The notes: generated by a model not told the origin, from the letters alone. A DNA stretch of 64,000 nt from Gloeopeniophorella convolvens (GCA_022496205.1 WTXD01000010.1:496001-560000); one strand, 5' to 3'; positions 1 to 11,443 are shown, counted from the first letter of the stretch. Translations and numbers: made by a program.

Positions 1-798
1 GGATGGGCCAAAAACTTCACGCGCGCGAAGGAGGTTGGTACCGAGATGCTGGACAGTGTCAAGTTTGACGTAGATACTGTCGCGATCAATGCATGAATTT
101 GGCGAAAACACTCCGGCAGAGTGGTCGACGACGAGTCGCCGTTTGTTGGTTTCAGGTTTTGGAACGGTGTGAACAGGGACGCTGCACATCCCGGGCCAAA
201 GCGGGTCACTCGCGTCCGCAAATGGCTCAGAGAAGCGGCCTAGCCGCTCCTCTTCTGCGACTTGTCTACGCACAAAATCGAGCGCGTCGGGAGATAAGGG
301 GCGTTCAGGGTAGTCGCGTGGTTCAGGATGCTCGACGGGATCCCAATCTGCGTACGGCCAAAACCCTTCACGAAAACCTTTGATGACAGAATGCACAAAG
401 GGCTGATTAGGGTGGTCTGCCAGCAAAGACTCGAAACGCGTGACGTTGATTGGCGTGACGATGGGGAAAAGATCCGGGTGCGCTCGAATAGTGGATTGAG
501 CAACTGGATCATTGACAATGTGGGATGGTGGACTAGGAAGTGGGTCACACATCTCGGTGAATGAAGCTGATGGAGTAATGAAGTCATGCGTGGCAGCATC
601 CCACAAGAACCCGCGGAACAATCGCGGGGCTTTAGGAGCGGTTGACCGGGGGGCGTTTGTCTCGCCCTTCGGATTGCTTCGGCGCTGTGGGTGATTGTAA
701 CCGGGAGCTGTCACAGGCGAAGGCTGCGTGGCTGCTAGAGAAGCAGGTTGTACAGATGTGTTTGAACCGGCACTCCTTTCCCGCGCAGCGTCCGACAT
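1..798 (-). CDS. Reverse transcriptase ORF of the same element, 5' part only
   Basis: An ATG at 796-798 opens a frame +1 relative to the Gag-like ORF. It runs without a stop to base 1, so the first 266 codons are visible. Segments such as FPIVTPINV, SLLADHPNQPFVHSVIKGF and EGFWPYADWDP, then KPETNKRRLVVDHSAG, match the pre-RT and RT start of DIRS-type elements in Agaricomycetes (from memory). KP followed by RLVVDHSAG is RT motif 1-2 territory. The catalytic YxDD box, RNase H and recombinase would lie to the left, outside the window. Translation could start at the overlapping ATG or use +1 frameshifting from Gag; sequence alone does not decide. No lesion is visible. Confidence 0.75.
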   Translation of the reverse strand, partial: MSDAARERSAGSNTSVQPASLAATQPSPVTAPGYNHPQRRSNPKGETNAPRSTAPKAPRLFRGFLWDAATHDFITPSASFTEMCDPLPSPPSHIVNDPVAQSTIRAHPDLFPIVTPINVTRFESLLADHPNQPFVHSVIKGFREGFWPYADWDPVEHPEPRDYPERPLSPDALDFVRRQVAEEERLGRFSEPFADASDPLWPGMCSVPVHTVPKPETNKRRLVVDHSAGVFSPNSCIDRDSIYVKLDTVQHLGTNLLRAREVFGPS

Positions 799-2044
799 TG
801 AAGTTCCGGCAGATTTCGTTGGTGCGCCGTTTAGGACGCGCCGCTCCAGGAGCAAGCGACGGAGCTCCTGTTGACGCTGCATTGACGAAGTACAGGTCGT
901 GGAGGTCGGCGAATGCACCGTAGTCTGATAAGAGGAGTCGATTAAGTCGGGCAACTCTTGTACGGACTGCGCGGTCAAAAGCGATGACACGTTCGGGGGC
1001 GTTCCTCCAAACGGTGAAGTGGGAATCGATGCGCTCGTGGTAGGCCTGCAGTTCTCCAGATCGATGGGAGAAGAGGAATGCCACGGCGGCTGAGTACTTT
1101 CCCCAAGCAACGATCCATTCACCATGAGTTCGCAGTTGCCCGGACCCTGCCCGAAGTTGTCTAGGTCCTCCAACTCGATCTCCAGAAACGTCGGCATCGA
1201 GTCCGAGGTCTCCGTCGAGAGCGTTGACTCCGGCAAGGATGCGCTCGAGGTCGATATACGAGTTAGCAATGATGGAGGGCCAGATAGTTGATGGGAGCTC
1301 GGGGCAGTCGGTTCTGGTAAGCATGAGTCTGCGGACGTGCACTGGGTCCCGCAAGTAGTTCTCCTTAAGTTGGAGAGTTCGCCGGACGTCGGGATGGACA
1401 TCAGGCTCGGGTCGCCGCAGGAAGGGGACGAGTCCTTCATCAACCCGCCGTCTGACCGTGTCGGCATCTCCATCCTGGTCATTAGCGATGCGGGGACGTT
1501 TGAACGGGATGACCTGAGATTGGCCCTCCACGTCTTGCTCGTCGCGGTTTGCGAATCGTCCGCCATCCTCTCCAACAAGGTTGGGGGCCTCAGTACCCCT
1601 ATCTCCTCCCCTGCCAGGGAGTCGGTCTGGTTCATCCTCGCGAGTAACGTTGGCACCGTCATCGACGAAGTCATCGTTGTCCTCTTCATCATCATCTGGT
1701 TCGGATCGGGCAGGGGCTTTGCCAGCTGCCTTAACAGAGTCGGCGCCATCGAGAATGCCGAAGTAGATGTCAAGCGCGTCGTCGAAAAGGGTTCCGACAG
1801 GGCCTTTTGTCGAGCGCTTTTCGTCGTCGAGCGCCCGGAAAACGCGGGAGTACGCCTCAGCCTTCGAGGTGCGGGAGGTTCTGTAATCCTCGACAAAAGA
1901 GTTGAGGAGTTCGATGAGACGGCCGCGGATGGTGGGCTCGTCGCTGAACTCTGCCAATTGTGAGGATGTGGCGGTTGGTTGTGACGACCCTTGCGACGCT
2001 TGCGCGGCACCGGCGGATGTGGAAGCAGTACCATGCCCACTCAT
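632..2044 (-). CDS. Gag-like protein with CCCH finger and CCHC zinc knuckle
   Basis: This is a 470-residue intron-less ORF starting at an ATG (2042-2044). The first third is rich in Ser, Thr, Ala and Gln, followed by a strongly acidic stretch (EPDDDEEDNDDF), which looks disordered. Near residues 408-440 there is a C-x7-C-x4-C-x3-H finger (CRNFNVGRCAGKECRFKH) followed directly by a C-x2-C-x4-H-x4-C knuckle (CTTCFSSSHAAFAC). That layout fits a nucleic-acid-binding Gag of a retroelement. The ORF is intact, so the element may be young. Its last 167 nt overlap the RT ORF in another frame. The Gag role is inferred from the knuckle and the neighbour; the capsid region has no recognised domain. Confidence 0.75.
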   Translation of the reverse strand: MSGHGTASTSAGAAQASQGSSQPTATSSQLAEFSDEPTIRGRLIELLNSFVEDYRTSRTSKAEAYSRVFRALDDEKRSTKGPVGTLFDDALDIYFGILDGADSVKAAGKAPARSEPDDDEEDNDDFVDDGANVTREDEPDRLPGRGGDRGTEAPNLVGEDGGRFANRDEQDVEGQSQVIPFKRPRIANDQDGDADTVRRRVDEGLVPFLRRPEPDVHPDVRRTLQLKENYLRDPVHVRRLMLTRTDCPELPSTIWPSIIANSYIDLERILAGVNALDGDLGLDADVSGDRVGGPRQLRAGSGQLRTHGEWIVAWGKYSAAVAFLFSHRSGELQAYHERIDSHFTVWRNAPERVIAFDRAVRTRVARLNRLLLSDYGAFADLHDLYFVNAASTGAPSLAPGAARPKRRTNEICRNFNVGRCAGKECRFKHICTTCFSSSHAAFACDSSRLQSPTAPKQSEGRDKRPPVNRS

Positions 2045-2090
2045 GAGTCGATAGATGTATGAAATAACACTTGTGACGCAAAACGACGCC

Positions 2091-2174
2091 CTGGCAGGGA
2101 GAGAGAAAAGCTTAGAAGTGAGAAACGAGGCGGCGACGATTCAGAAACCTAACTGGCAGGGAGAGAGAAAAGCT
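2091..2174. repeat. 22-bp direct repeat upstream of the Gag-like ORF
   Basis: The sequence CTGGCAGGGAGAGAGAAAAG followed by CT occurs exactly at 2091-2112 and 2153-2174, 62 bp apart. It lies 47-130 bp upstream of the Gag ATG, in the leader of the element. It may be part of a repeated terminal or regulatory block. Confidence 0.9.
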
Positions 2175-2311
2175 AGGGGCTCAGGATGCCCGCAGCTCGC
2201 TCGATAACCCGCCCTGCCAGGGGACACGGGGGCTCCACACGGATCCGCCCATCCGCAACCAGAACAGCCGCAGGCGGTCGCGACCCGTGCCCAAGGTTCC
2301 TATCGTGAATT

Positions 2312-2478
2312 TGGTCAGCTGACCGATCCCATAGTGGGCGTACTGCTCGTATACTGACGAGACTTGAGGCTTGCGGGCGCTGCCCGACGCCTGTGCGTGC
2401 GGCAAGGCCGGGGCGCTGGAATTGACCCGCCGATTGGACTTCTGTAAACAAGCATGTTTAAAATCGACGAAAAAAAAA
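2312..2478 (+). repeat. Dispersed repeat, copy 1 (partner at 30.7 kb)
   Basis: About 165 bp beginning TTGGTCAGCTGACCGATCCC and ending near AAAATCGA matches 30700-30867 in the same orientation. Long identical blocks include GACCCGCCGATTGGACTTCT. Copy 1 sits just upstream of the retroelement ORFs, so it could be a terminal region of that element family; copy 2 stands alone. Confidence 0.85.
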
Positions 2479-2560
2479 GAGTATGTGACATTCACCAAAC
2501 CTTTTATTGTGCTGTTAGCGTCACCTCCCGCGCGGAAAGATCAAGGTGGATGAGGCCATA

Positions 2561-4694
2561 CCGGTCACATACGATCCGACCATGTTTGCACGGAACATGA
2601 ACATGAGTTGGCGATTGGCAACTTACTGGTGATACCACCAATTTTGATGGGATAGGCTGGAGTCGTTAGATTTGGGTAAAGCACGGCAGAAAGCTTATTT
2701 CCAACTTGGACTCTACGCTCCTCAAGAATCAAGTCGCATTAGGCAGCTATGGCCACAACACGTTGCTGAGCCGGACTTGATGCAGATCCAATAATAGCAA
2801 ATCAGATGTCTTGAACTGCTGCGGCTGCGGTTCGCACGACAGAGCCGTGCTTCAAGGTGTAGCCCAAGTTTCTATCCGCAATTGAATGGAACACCGTTGC
2901 TCACACACTGACGGTACTTGTCAGACCCGGTAGGTGGCGCAACTGCCGAGCGCGAGGAGAGCCATGATCCCAAAGGGATTTGGTTATTTCTGGTGCAGCT
3001 ACAGTTCCGCAGCCTGGCGCCTGACAGTGATACCCGGAATCATAAGTCGCAGGAACCCCAGATAGTCAGACCTACTATCATGGTATCTTGTCGTTCTCAG
3101 GAGCACAGACTCTGCTATACTTGATAAGCGAAGCCCCGCTATGATAAGCAACTTACTATGCACACAATAGGACCCCAGTGATAGCTACAGTATGAACAGC
3201 TGCTGCCAAACCAGAATTGGCAGCACAAAGGAAACCGATACATCTGGTACCCACATTGAAGATTCTGGATCCACGGGTGCATGTAGCGCACACCTGAACT
3301 TGGCGAGAGGCCTGATTATGCGTAACTACAGTCTATGTAGACAAGTTAGGTTGATGATAGAATGTCTGGGAGTCTGTTCCGCAGTCCAATAGGCGTGGCC
3401 TATGGGGCGCGCAAGGAAGAAAGTGCGCGACTTTATGTGGGTAGCGAGAGCGGCGCCGACCGAGTAAACCCGGCCGACGTCCAATAAAATTGCGCCGTGG
3501 GAACCGCCAGGTTAAGAGGGTGGGACCCGCGAAGATACAAGCAGATGATCATAGGACAAGCAGAATAAGTACAAACGGATGGTCGCAGGAGGCGGTTGCA
3601 GGTTTCAATCGCCGCCTCAAGCCTTTGGTTGCGATATTATGTAACTGGTGTCGGGGGTCCCCTCGTCACCAAGGCAATTCGCAATGGAGCTCGCACAAAC
3701 GCTAGCGCTGAGACGTCTAAGTTAGTGTGGCTGGAGCACAGTCGCAGGCAGCTCGCCCATCTATTGTTCGGCCAGCTTGGAATCTGTAGCTTCCCGTATC
3801 TTGCTGTCCGCCTCCCTCCCAGCCTCCCATATCTGACAGCTTAGTGGACATCCAATTGAGTGGCTGGGTTCAGTTACAGTATACATTTCCAGGCCAACCG
3901 GCCCCAGCCGACCGAGTCCTCTGCCGCCGGGTGAAGTCAAGTCCTCTTTACAACTTCTTCCGGGGTCGGGGGGATACAGAACGGGACGCGGCTAGCCTGC
4001 GGACTCCTGCGGACCGTCGGGTTGCCTCGGTTGATGAGGAATCGGCCTCCCGGGCTCTCCGTCACTGCCGCGGCCCACACTCGGCCCACCCACTGTGGAT
4101 TCTAGATCCATGATCCACCTTCGCAAATCCAGCACGCTCTGCGAAAGGTTGAGCCATGGTTCGGCGCTGCTCAATCGGCAAAGATCTCCTTATTACGCCA
4201 TGACTAACACGCCTCGCCACATAAGGCTATGAACTTCAGCCAAACAACATGAACGCTATATATATATGTGCACGGGAGGAATACTAGGTATTGCCGTATT
4301 CTACAATCAATAAGCATGATATCATGCATAGACCAACCCTCAAGACCATATCGACCATGATAAGGGATAAAGAGAAGCGTCAAGAGGAGAGATCTACTAA
4401 GGATGAGAAGTTCTACTAGTCTTCTACTACGCAGGCTGGAACCTCTATCACCAGTACCGTAAGTTAATCAAGATGGCCTCTAATTCTAAATGTGTGCGAG
4501 GCAGCTGTCTCGCTGTCCTTGGGATGCAATTATGTATCTAGTCAGTACGAAGAATGATGTAAGTATATACTGAATAATCGACGTAGAAGTAGGGTCGTGG
4601 GTATCTCGCAGCGTATGGAACGGAAGGTGGATGATTGAGAAATGCCACCACGAAAGAAAGAGGTGGTGCATTCGCGCATATTACAGACCTGATA
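2561..4694. other. Intergenic, no gene recognised
   Basis: Six-frame reading shows only short ORFs with no recognisable domain. The stretch has a (TA)n run near 4258-4268. It may contain eroded transposon sequence, but I cannot assign any. Confidence 0.5.
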
Positions 4695-5999
4695 TCAGGC
4701 AACAGATTTGATAGTTTGTCCCCAAGAGTCCTCCACGCGAATGCCGCGCTTCTCCATCAATATGACGTCCTCCTTGAAAGGCGCCGCGTGTTCCAAGAGT
4801 GCGGCATTGCACCGTGGGTTCAGGATGCGCACAGAGCGAAGGGACTGTGAACCGTCAGCGACCTTCGAGAGCCACTGGAAGACCTCTGCGCATACGCGCT
4901 CGGACATGCCTGGGCTGCGCACAGCAAGGCCGAGATGGGTGAGCGATGGCGGGACAGGTGGCGAATCGATGAGGAGGTCGGACCACTTGTGGGCACATAA
5001 CACGATGCGAGGGATGCCGCTGCCGTGAAGCACGGAAAAGGCCTGCTCCAGGCCGCACTCGGACGCCTCGAGGTGGACGGTGGTGAGATTCGGCGCGGAC
5101 TTAAGCAGCCTGTGGACATGGACAGTAGTCGCATCGTCCCAAGGAGGATACGCATGGAATATGGCCTGGCGCATATGGGGAAACAGGGGCAGAGGGTAGA
5201 TGCCGTCGCGATTCCGGAACAGGAACTCCCCGAAAGATAAGTTGGGGAGGCCGGATACGTAATCGTCTGACAGGGAGATGTTGGTGCCGAGGTTGACGCG
5301 GAGATTAGGAGTGTGCCTCAGCAGGCTTCCAATGCCCGCGAACACTGGGCTGAGGCCCTTGTCGGGCCAGTCGAGGCGACGGAGAGATGGGCCACATGTG
5401 GATCCTAGGGCGTGTAAGATATCCACTGGCACCAAAGTCCAGGACCCGCGTACGGAAACAGAAGCGATCTTCAGGCCCGGAAGACATGAGATTATCTCCC
5501 GGAGTGGCTCCGCGACATCATGACTCATAGCCATGAGCACTGCGTCATCTCGGCTCTCGTTGCTCCAGGCAAGGTCGAGACGGCGCGTGTGGGTCCCCAG
5601 GGCCGCAGCGCCATCCAGAACGGCGGACTCGGAGAGGGTCTTGGCCAGCAAGCTGAGAGTGGATGTATGCCCAACGAAAAGCGCCCGGTAGAGCAGTGGG
5701 GTAGCGACGGCATGCCAGCGACGGCAAACGCGTACAAGGGCCCGCTTGATGGACACGGCAGAACGAATAGCATCCACCTCGTCGCTATTGTCGAGAAACG
5801 GGGTCCGGACGCCGGGGCGTTCGAAGGGGTCGGAATGGTCGTCGTTTAGGAATCCAGGGATGTCGGTGGCCAGCTCGAATATGTCGAGCAGGAGTTCGGT
5901 TGGAATTCTGGCAGCCATGAAGGCGTGTTGTTCGGAGACTGTCATCCTGAAGGTACTGCAGAGTGTCTTCAGCTTGGTTTCGCGCCCGGAAAGCAACAT
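4695..5999 (-). CDS. F-box-like protein
   Basis: A single-exon ORF of 434 residues with the N-terminal F-box pattern RIPTELLLDIFELATDIPG, then a spacer with DNSDEVDAIRSAVSIKR and RVCRRWHAVATPLLYRALF. The remainder is Leu-rich without regular repeats. F-box proteins of this kind usually act as substrate adaptors for SCF ubiquitin ligases through Skp1; the substrate cannot be inferred. Possible starts are the ATGs at 5997-5999, at 5943-5945, or the Met directly before AARIPTE; the last puts the F-box at the N-terminus, as in its relatives. It is a divergent member of the same family as the genes at 45.5-47.0 and 48.2-49.4 kb. Confidence 0.75.
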   Translation of the reverse strand: MLLSGRETKLKTLCSTFRMTVSEQHAFMAARIPTELLLDIFELATDIPGFLNDDHSDPFERPGVRTPFLDNSDEVDAIRSAVSIKRALVRVCRRWHAVATPLLYRALFVGHTSTLSLLAKTLSESAVLDGAAALGTHTRRLDLAWSNESRDDAVLMAMSHDVAEPLREIISCLPGLKIASVSVRGSWTLVPVDILHALGSTCGPSLRRLDWPDKGLSPVFAGIGSLLRHTPNLRVNLGTNISLSDDYVSGLPNLSFGEFLFRNRDGIYPLPLFPHMRQAIFHAYPPWDDATTVHVHRLLKSAPNLTTVHLEASECGLEQAFSVLHGSGIPRIVLCAHKWSDLLIDSPPVPPSLTHLGLAVRSPGMSERVCAEVFQWLSKVADGSQSLRSVRILNPRCNAALLEHAAPFKEDVILMEKRGIRVEDSWGQTIKSVA

Positions 6000-7048
6000 G
6001 AGGAGTACACTTACAAGGTCGAAAGGTCCGGGGAGCGAAGATGGCTGTGATGCAGCGCGACATGGTGCGGGTTTTATGGTAAGAGCTGAAAAATGCCTGC
6101 GGTTGCCGCCGAAGAGCGTTCCGTCAGCCTCCCGTCATCATGATACACCGTCCGATATCAAAGGCATGCTCCCCGGGGTCCCGGGGCTCGGCCCGCGCCC
6201 AAGTGGATATACGTTCCGAGCCTTTCCCCTTCCCGGTTTTGACGTGGCTACCCTCTTGAGCAACGTTCCGTCTACTCATATCTCATATCTCTGTCCTCAT
6301 GCAGTCCTCATGTCCAAGATGCTACGCGCGATAGGAGGATACCTCGCAAGAACTGATAGCGATGACAAAGTGCCGTAGATGCGTCCATCAGCACAGACTA
6401 ATAAAAGACCGGCGGTGAGCGCCAACACCAGTTTCTGTGAACTGTTCTCACCGTTTGTAGTTACCACCGCCCAGGGATATCAAAGACAAGAGCAGAGACC
6501 GGATAACAGTGCGCGCCCCACTGCACTTCGCCAGATCTCCAAGACGTAGCCGCCGGAGAGGAAGGCTCCTTGTGGAATCATAGAGCTGGCACATCTCGGG
6601 GCAGGGAAAACAGCAGGTATGACGCGATAGATCGCCATCTTGCTATGTTTATAACATGACCATCCAAGGACCCTTGAGCCGCACGTCACCGCATGCACAT
6701 AGCTGTAGCAAGAACCGAATCATGTTACCAGCATATCACCGGTGGTGCCTACTACGACGTCGACCCAGAGTTTAAGGTATCGGAGACTCAAATACGTTGT
6801 TCATAGGTTTTTTGAGCGTCGGGCAGGGGAGCTTGACTCCGGTGGGAGTTTGTTGGGGCTTGGGTGCCATCATATGCGTGGCGCCTCATGCGCCGCTGTA
6901 GTCTCTACACAGAAGCCTTTGTTCATGGGTGGGGCAATCAGACAGCTACTTGATTGTGGGAATTGCAAAGCACAACGGCGAGATACATGTGCGGAAAAGC
7001 AGCAAATTGCGACGTCCCGGAACAGATACACACCGAATGCTTCATCGC
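6000..7048. other. Intergenic between F-box gene and glutaminase copy 1
   Basis: No supported gene. It should hold the promoter of the leftward F-box gene and the 3' flank of the glutaminase-like gene. Short ORFs on both strands show no known domain. Confidence 0.5.
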
Positions 7049-10000
7049 TCAGATATCCTCAAATTCGTAGTCTTCAAGATTCTTCCAGGCCTTTTCCTGC
7101 TTCTCTGGCTTGGAGCTGGTATAAGAGTTCATGCTAGTGCGAGACTTGGAAGACGGGAGGAGCTCGAGCTTGAATACGCGTGGCACCCACGTGACGTTGG
7201 CGAGTGTCGCTTGAGCAGAGTGTTGACGGCGGCGCAGAACGATGAGACCTAAGACGACCACACCCGCGATTACGCCGCCAGCCGCCAGCTCTCCGAGTGC
7301 GCCCGCGATCTTCTTGACCTTGGAGGAAGGCCGATCTGCCGAAGGGGTGGACGAGTCCACGAGCTGAATTGGCAGGAACGGGCCTGAGCTAGCATATGGG
7401 ACATGGGACGATCAGCGGGATTGTGAGAAGAGTGGAGCCTGCACGAACCTGAGCGTCAAAGGTGCGAAGATTGCACCAAGAGCGGGACTGTTTGGTAATG
7501 GTGTTTGTCAGCATCCTGTTACACGCCGATGACAGAACCGCTTCAACCTCTGGGAGAAGACACTCTCGCCGCCGCTGCTTACTATGAGTTGGTTCCAACC
7601 CGTGTGGCCATGCAGACCTGAGATTATGGAATTTTGTATAGCTTTGTTTTGGTTTGCGGATGCAGCCGCAAATATGTTCCAACCTGCAGAAGGGTTGGCT
7701 CTGACTCAGCAGCTGGACAATGAGCATGATGAATCAGGAACATACTGGTCGTGACATTGCTGGGCCGGAAGCTGTCAAGAGCTACACCCACATTCGCTAC
7801 ATCAAATGTCCCGGATACCTTCGTGTTGCTCAGGAAATCGAGTTGCGCGTCGAATGTCTATGAGTTATGCACTAAGGTCAGCAAGAGGGCGCTGTAGACA
7901 CCTCGCCCGGGGCTTACTGCTTTACTTAGTATGTGCGTTTGCAACCAAAGATCGGCAAAGTAATTGTAGCCGAGTGACCAGCTCGACTGATCTCCGTACG
8001 TAGCGAGAAGATGCTGATCAGAGCCCAAGGCGAGCGTTTCCCAAATGTTGAAGTATACAGCTGACGTGTCCTTTAAATTAGGGTGTGGTTAGCGAGGTCA
8101 AACTAGGTAAATAGACGCTTACGCCAAATGTTTTGCTGTCGCTGAACTGCCCGACCGCGGCACTCATCTCTGCCATAGCTCTAAGAGCAACGATACCCTT
8201 GAAGGCAAGGTTAGCCTGGTTATCGGTATTCAAGCCGTCCGCGGAAGTCCTTGATGGGCGACGCTGTCAATTGAAGTTCAGCGAGCTGTGATGACACGCA
8301 CTGTCCCTGGGTGTACAGAGTCTCTTGAATGAGGTACTCTCCCCAGCGTTTCAAAGGGTCGTACTAGAGGCCGTCAGAGACCGAAACAATCTGAGGAGAC
8401 GTAACGTACATATCTTTGGATTAAGGACCCGTTCCCAGTTGCACGAGCGTATGCATACACCATGATGACCATATCAGCAGATTCTGTGGATTGGAGGCGT
8501 TGATGATGGAAGAAAATATGAGAAACTTAGAACCCACCTTCCAGACCCTTGTTATGAATGATGCCGCCTGCCGTGGCATTGGGATACTTGTCGCCTATGC
8601 CAAGACAAGTCAGCGCCATTCCAGTAGGGGTTTCGGACGACAGACCCAGGTCCATCATGGCATATGGCATCGACAACCCCGTTTCACTGGCAAGCAGGGG
8701 CTCAAGGAGGAGTGCGCCTAACTTAGGATCGAGGTACATGAACATGGGGAAAGCGGCGAAAAGAGTATCCACGACATTGATACGGGTGCTGGAGAGCTGA
8801 ATATGAGCCCGGGGGTACAATCACATACACAGATGCTCACTCTGTTCCTAGATTTCTCAAAAACGCCATTGCACTGGATGTATCCACGCGACCCTCCAGC
8901 CCGGGGGTAACAGTTATCACGATGGACGCGTAGACCAGGCGCGCGGAGAACGATACAAGGCCCATATAGTCGTTTGGAAAGAATGCTGCGTCGGCTGCAT
9001 CAGACTGGATTTTGGCCTCTAACGCGATGGCACGTGTCAAAGCGCCAGGGAAGTCAGACAAGAAGTCGTTTATCTGACAGAATCGGTCTCAGTTCTAGGG
9101 CAGAGGTGCAGGAGGATTGCTCACAAGATCAGCATCATCCGTATAGTTCGCGCGATAGTATGGTATGCGGTCTTCGTTTACACCTGACAGCGTGTTATAC
9201 AGAACGACTGGGTCCTGTATGAGCCCGATAGCGAAGACTACGGGGGATGTCGTGGCCACGATGGTGCCAAGATCCCGTACTAACGCGAAACTAGGAGATG
9301 CATTGGTAGATGAGCTGAGGTGGATCGTCAGCATAGATCCAATTGCCGTCCGCCTGGGCGTACTTAGTCTCTACCTGTCCAGTCTGGGAGTCCTGCAGAC
9401 GCTGCAAGGTGTCCTGGGCAGAGAATGTGCCTATTGCACTGGCGCCAGACCCTACGATGAAGGTTGCATCGACCGCCTAGAAAAGCGATGTCAGTTGCTC
9501 ATCGGCTACCGATCGAATCAATTCACCTACTTCAGTCGCAAAATAGGCTGTGCCCCACCTGGGACGACCTTCGATATCTTCAGAAAAGACGATCTGATCT
9601 TGTGGCTCGACGGCGTGGTAGATACTTTCGCCCTTCGTGGCGGTAGTCCATGTAAAGTTCTGGGAATCAGCGGCGAATAGCGTGGCTATAGCATAGTGCC
9701 ATATGCGCTGCATCAGCACGAACAAGGCCAGCGAGACGACCCTAACGTGCCTGCGTCGATGCTTGCGTAGATTTGGATGTCGTGCTCCGAGCCGCCCTTT
9801 GACGCGACATTAAAGTAGAGGTATGAGAACGGAAGGGATTGTCTGAGCAAGTCGCCAGGCTATGAGCGAACCGTTAGTCAGTATGACATATGGCCAAGTG
9901 TTGTCGCACCTCTATCGGGCTGAAGAATGTTGCGTTGACTTCCACTGGTCCGATGCTGAAGGAAAATATTGTGCGGGTTGGCGTGACTAGGACCGCTTGT

Positions 10001-10351
10001 AGATTCGTCCCATTTGGATGGGAAGAATCCCCGAACATCGAGTAGGCAACTCCGTCCACTCTAATCAATGCAGTTTGGTTAGGGAACTGGGAAACAAACA
10101 CGATGTCATGTGATGTTTCGGTAGACGATTGTAAGACATACCCCGTCATGGAGGAAGGACTGTCCATTGTTGAACCCCGATACCGATCCTGAGGCTATAT
10201 CCCAGTTTCGCGGTGGCGTCACCCAGACATTCAGATAGGGAGAGCGAACTTCGAGCGGCAGCGGACCGAGAGATTTGGGAAGCTGAGCGAGGATAGCGGC
10301 CGGGTACGATGCCAAAAGTAGTACAAATGACCACAGGGATAGAAAAGTCAT
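7049..10351 (-). CDS. gtaA: Glutaminase A-like protein, copy 1 (apparent one-base frameshift)
   Basis: A 17-exon model reads from ATG 10351 with exons ending at 10142, 9910, 9751, 9531, 9364, 9125, 8841, 8646, 8538, 8410, 8302, 8123, 7918, 7746, 7548, 7449 and 7049. The product matches fungal GtaA (DUF5127/DUF4965/DUF1793), secreted enzymes that convert glutamine to glutamate and ammonia. Visible marks are a signal peptide, TALIRVDG, FALVRDLG, YAMMDLG, SADGLNTDNQANLAFKG and SSWSLGYNYFADLW. The last exon adds a transmembrane segment, a basic RRR stop-transfer and a tail ending WKNLEDYEFEDI. Exon 3 is 110 nt against 109 in copy 2: an AAA run at 9839-9841 has one base too many. All other exon phases agree, so this is either a very young pseudogene or an assembly error. 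Confidence 0.8.
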
Positions 10352-11443
10352 GCTTGAAATCGTACAAGACCTTACAAAAACCTCCTGGATGGCGGAAGTA
10401 TTCTAGGTGATAGTCGGTGAACACCTTGAAGCTGGAAAGGCGTGCGGAGGGAATTTGTGAGTTGACCCAACCCAATAGAACCAGATACGAAAGTGATGTA
10501 TACCCATGGTGGCGCGTATGCAGCGAGTGACACATTCCGACCGGTTTTCGTGAATGAAGGCTGCGCACGGCGTCCCTTCGCCGGCGTGCGTAAAAGGGAC
10601 TATGTGATCCATTCAGAAGCTCTCCGGATGCGGTACAGAGAGGTCATCGTAGAAAGGTCGACGAGTAGAAAGGTTCCAAGGCAGCGGCGAGGTGAGATGA
10701 GGAATGCGCTACACTCGGGGAGGTCCTCGTGGTAGTCTGCTGATTTACAGGTAAGCCTCCCTTTATGGGTGCTCAGAACATGTTGCCGGTCAAAACAGAC
10801 CGTCCTCAGGGCCACGAGGGGGCCGGGGCCTGCCACAGCGCTCCTAAGGCGTGGGTAACACGACCCATCGAGCTTTGCCTTGAACACCTTCGACGGGTTG
10901 CCCTGGAGCGTACGTGAAGACTAGGCTTGGCCCATTCGTAACCAAGGTGCATGTAACGTCACGATCAACCACTTGGATGGTAGCAGGCACGCGTCCTATT
11001 TCGGCTGGGGAGGGGCGTCGCTCGGAACGATTCATAGGTGTGGTGGTGGGTCGTCGTTTGTAGCTCTGATATGAGATCATGGTACAGGTAAAGGGACTTT
11101 CAAGAGTTGAACCACAAACTGGCAGTTGACTTTGAGCTGCCCAGTGCACTGGCCGCCCCGCTGGTCCAAGGAAGAGGTCGGGCCGTTGACCAGCAGGCGC
11201 TGGTATTTCGGTGGCGACCCGGCATTCCCCGGCTGCTGGCCCAAGCCTGTTCAAGCCACCCTCGCTGGCGAGCACTTGCACAAAGTGTGTACAGTGGATA
11301 CGAGGATAAAATAATAGAATGTTGACTAACGTCTCGCCAAGCACAAACAAAAGATACACACAAGGAAAAGCAACATCTACAATACAAAAGACACACCGTA
11401 CACCACGCTTTTACAATCAAAAGCCCCCATCTTCTCCGACAGT
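10352..11443. other. Spacer between the two glutaminase-like genes
   Basis: No supported gene. About 1.1 kb holds the promoter of copy 1 and the 3' flank of copy 2. An ORF of 95 residues at 10600-10887 (minus) has no recognisable feature. Confidence 0.5.

Larger units (their letters stand above)
1..2560 (-). mobile_element. 5' part of a DIRS-like retrotransposon
   Basis: Two overlapping minus-strand ORFs, one with a zinc finger and zinc knuckle and one with reverse-transcriptase-type sequence, form the 5' half of a retroelement that continues beyond the left edge. Upstream of the first ORF, a 22-bp direct repeat starts at 2091 and again at 2153, and 2312-2478 is a dispersed repeat also found at about 30.7 kb. 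The RT wording resembles Agaricomycete DIRS/Ngaro-type (tyrosine recombinase) elements. No recombinase or integrase lies in the window, so the class is inferred. The right boundary is approximate. Confidence 0.7.

Noticed and set aside
1337..1963. 208-residue plus-strand ORF opposite the Gag-like gene
   Set aside because: Antisense frame of the acidic region; composition explains its length.
10600..10887. 95-residue ORF between the glutaminase copies
   Set aside because: No recognisable domain and no matching sequence in the other intergenic regions.
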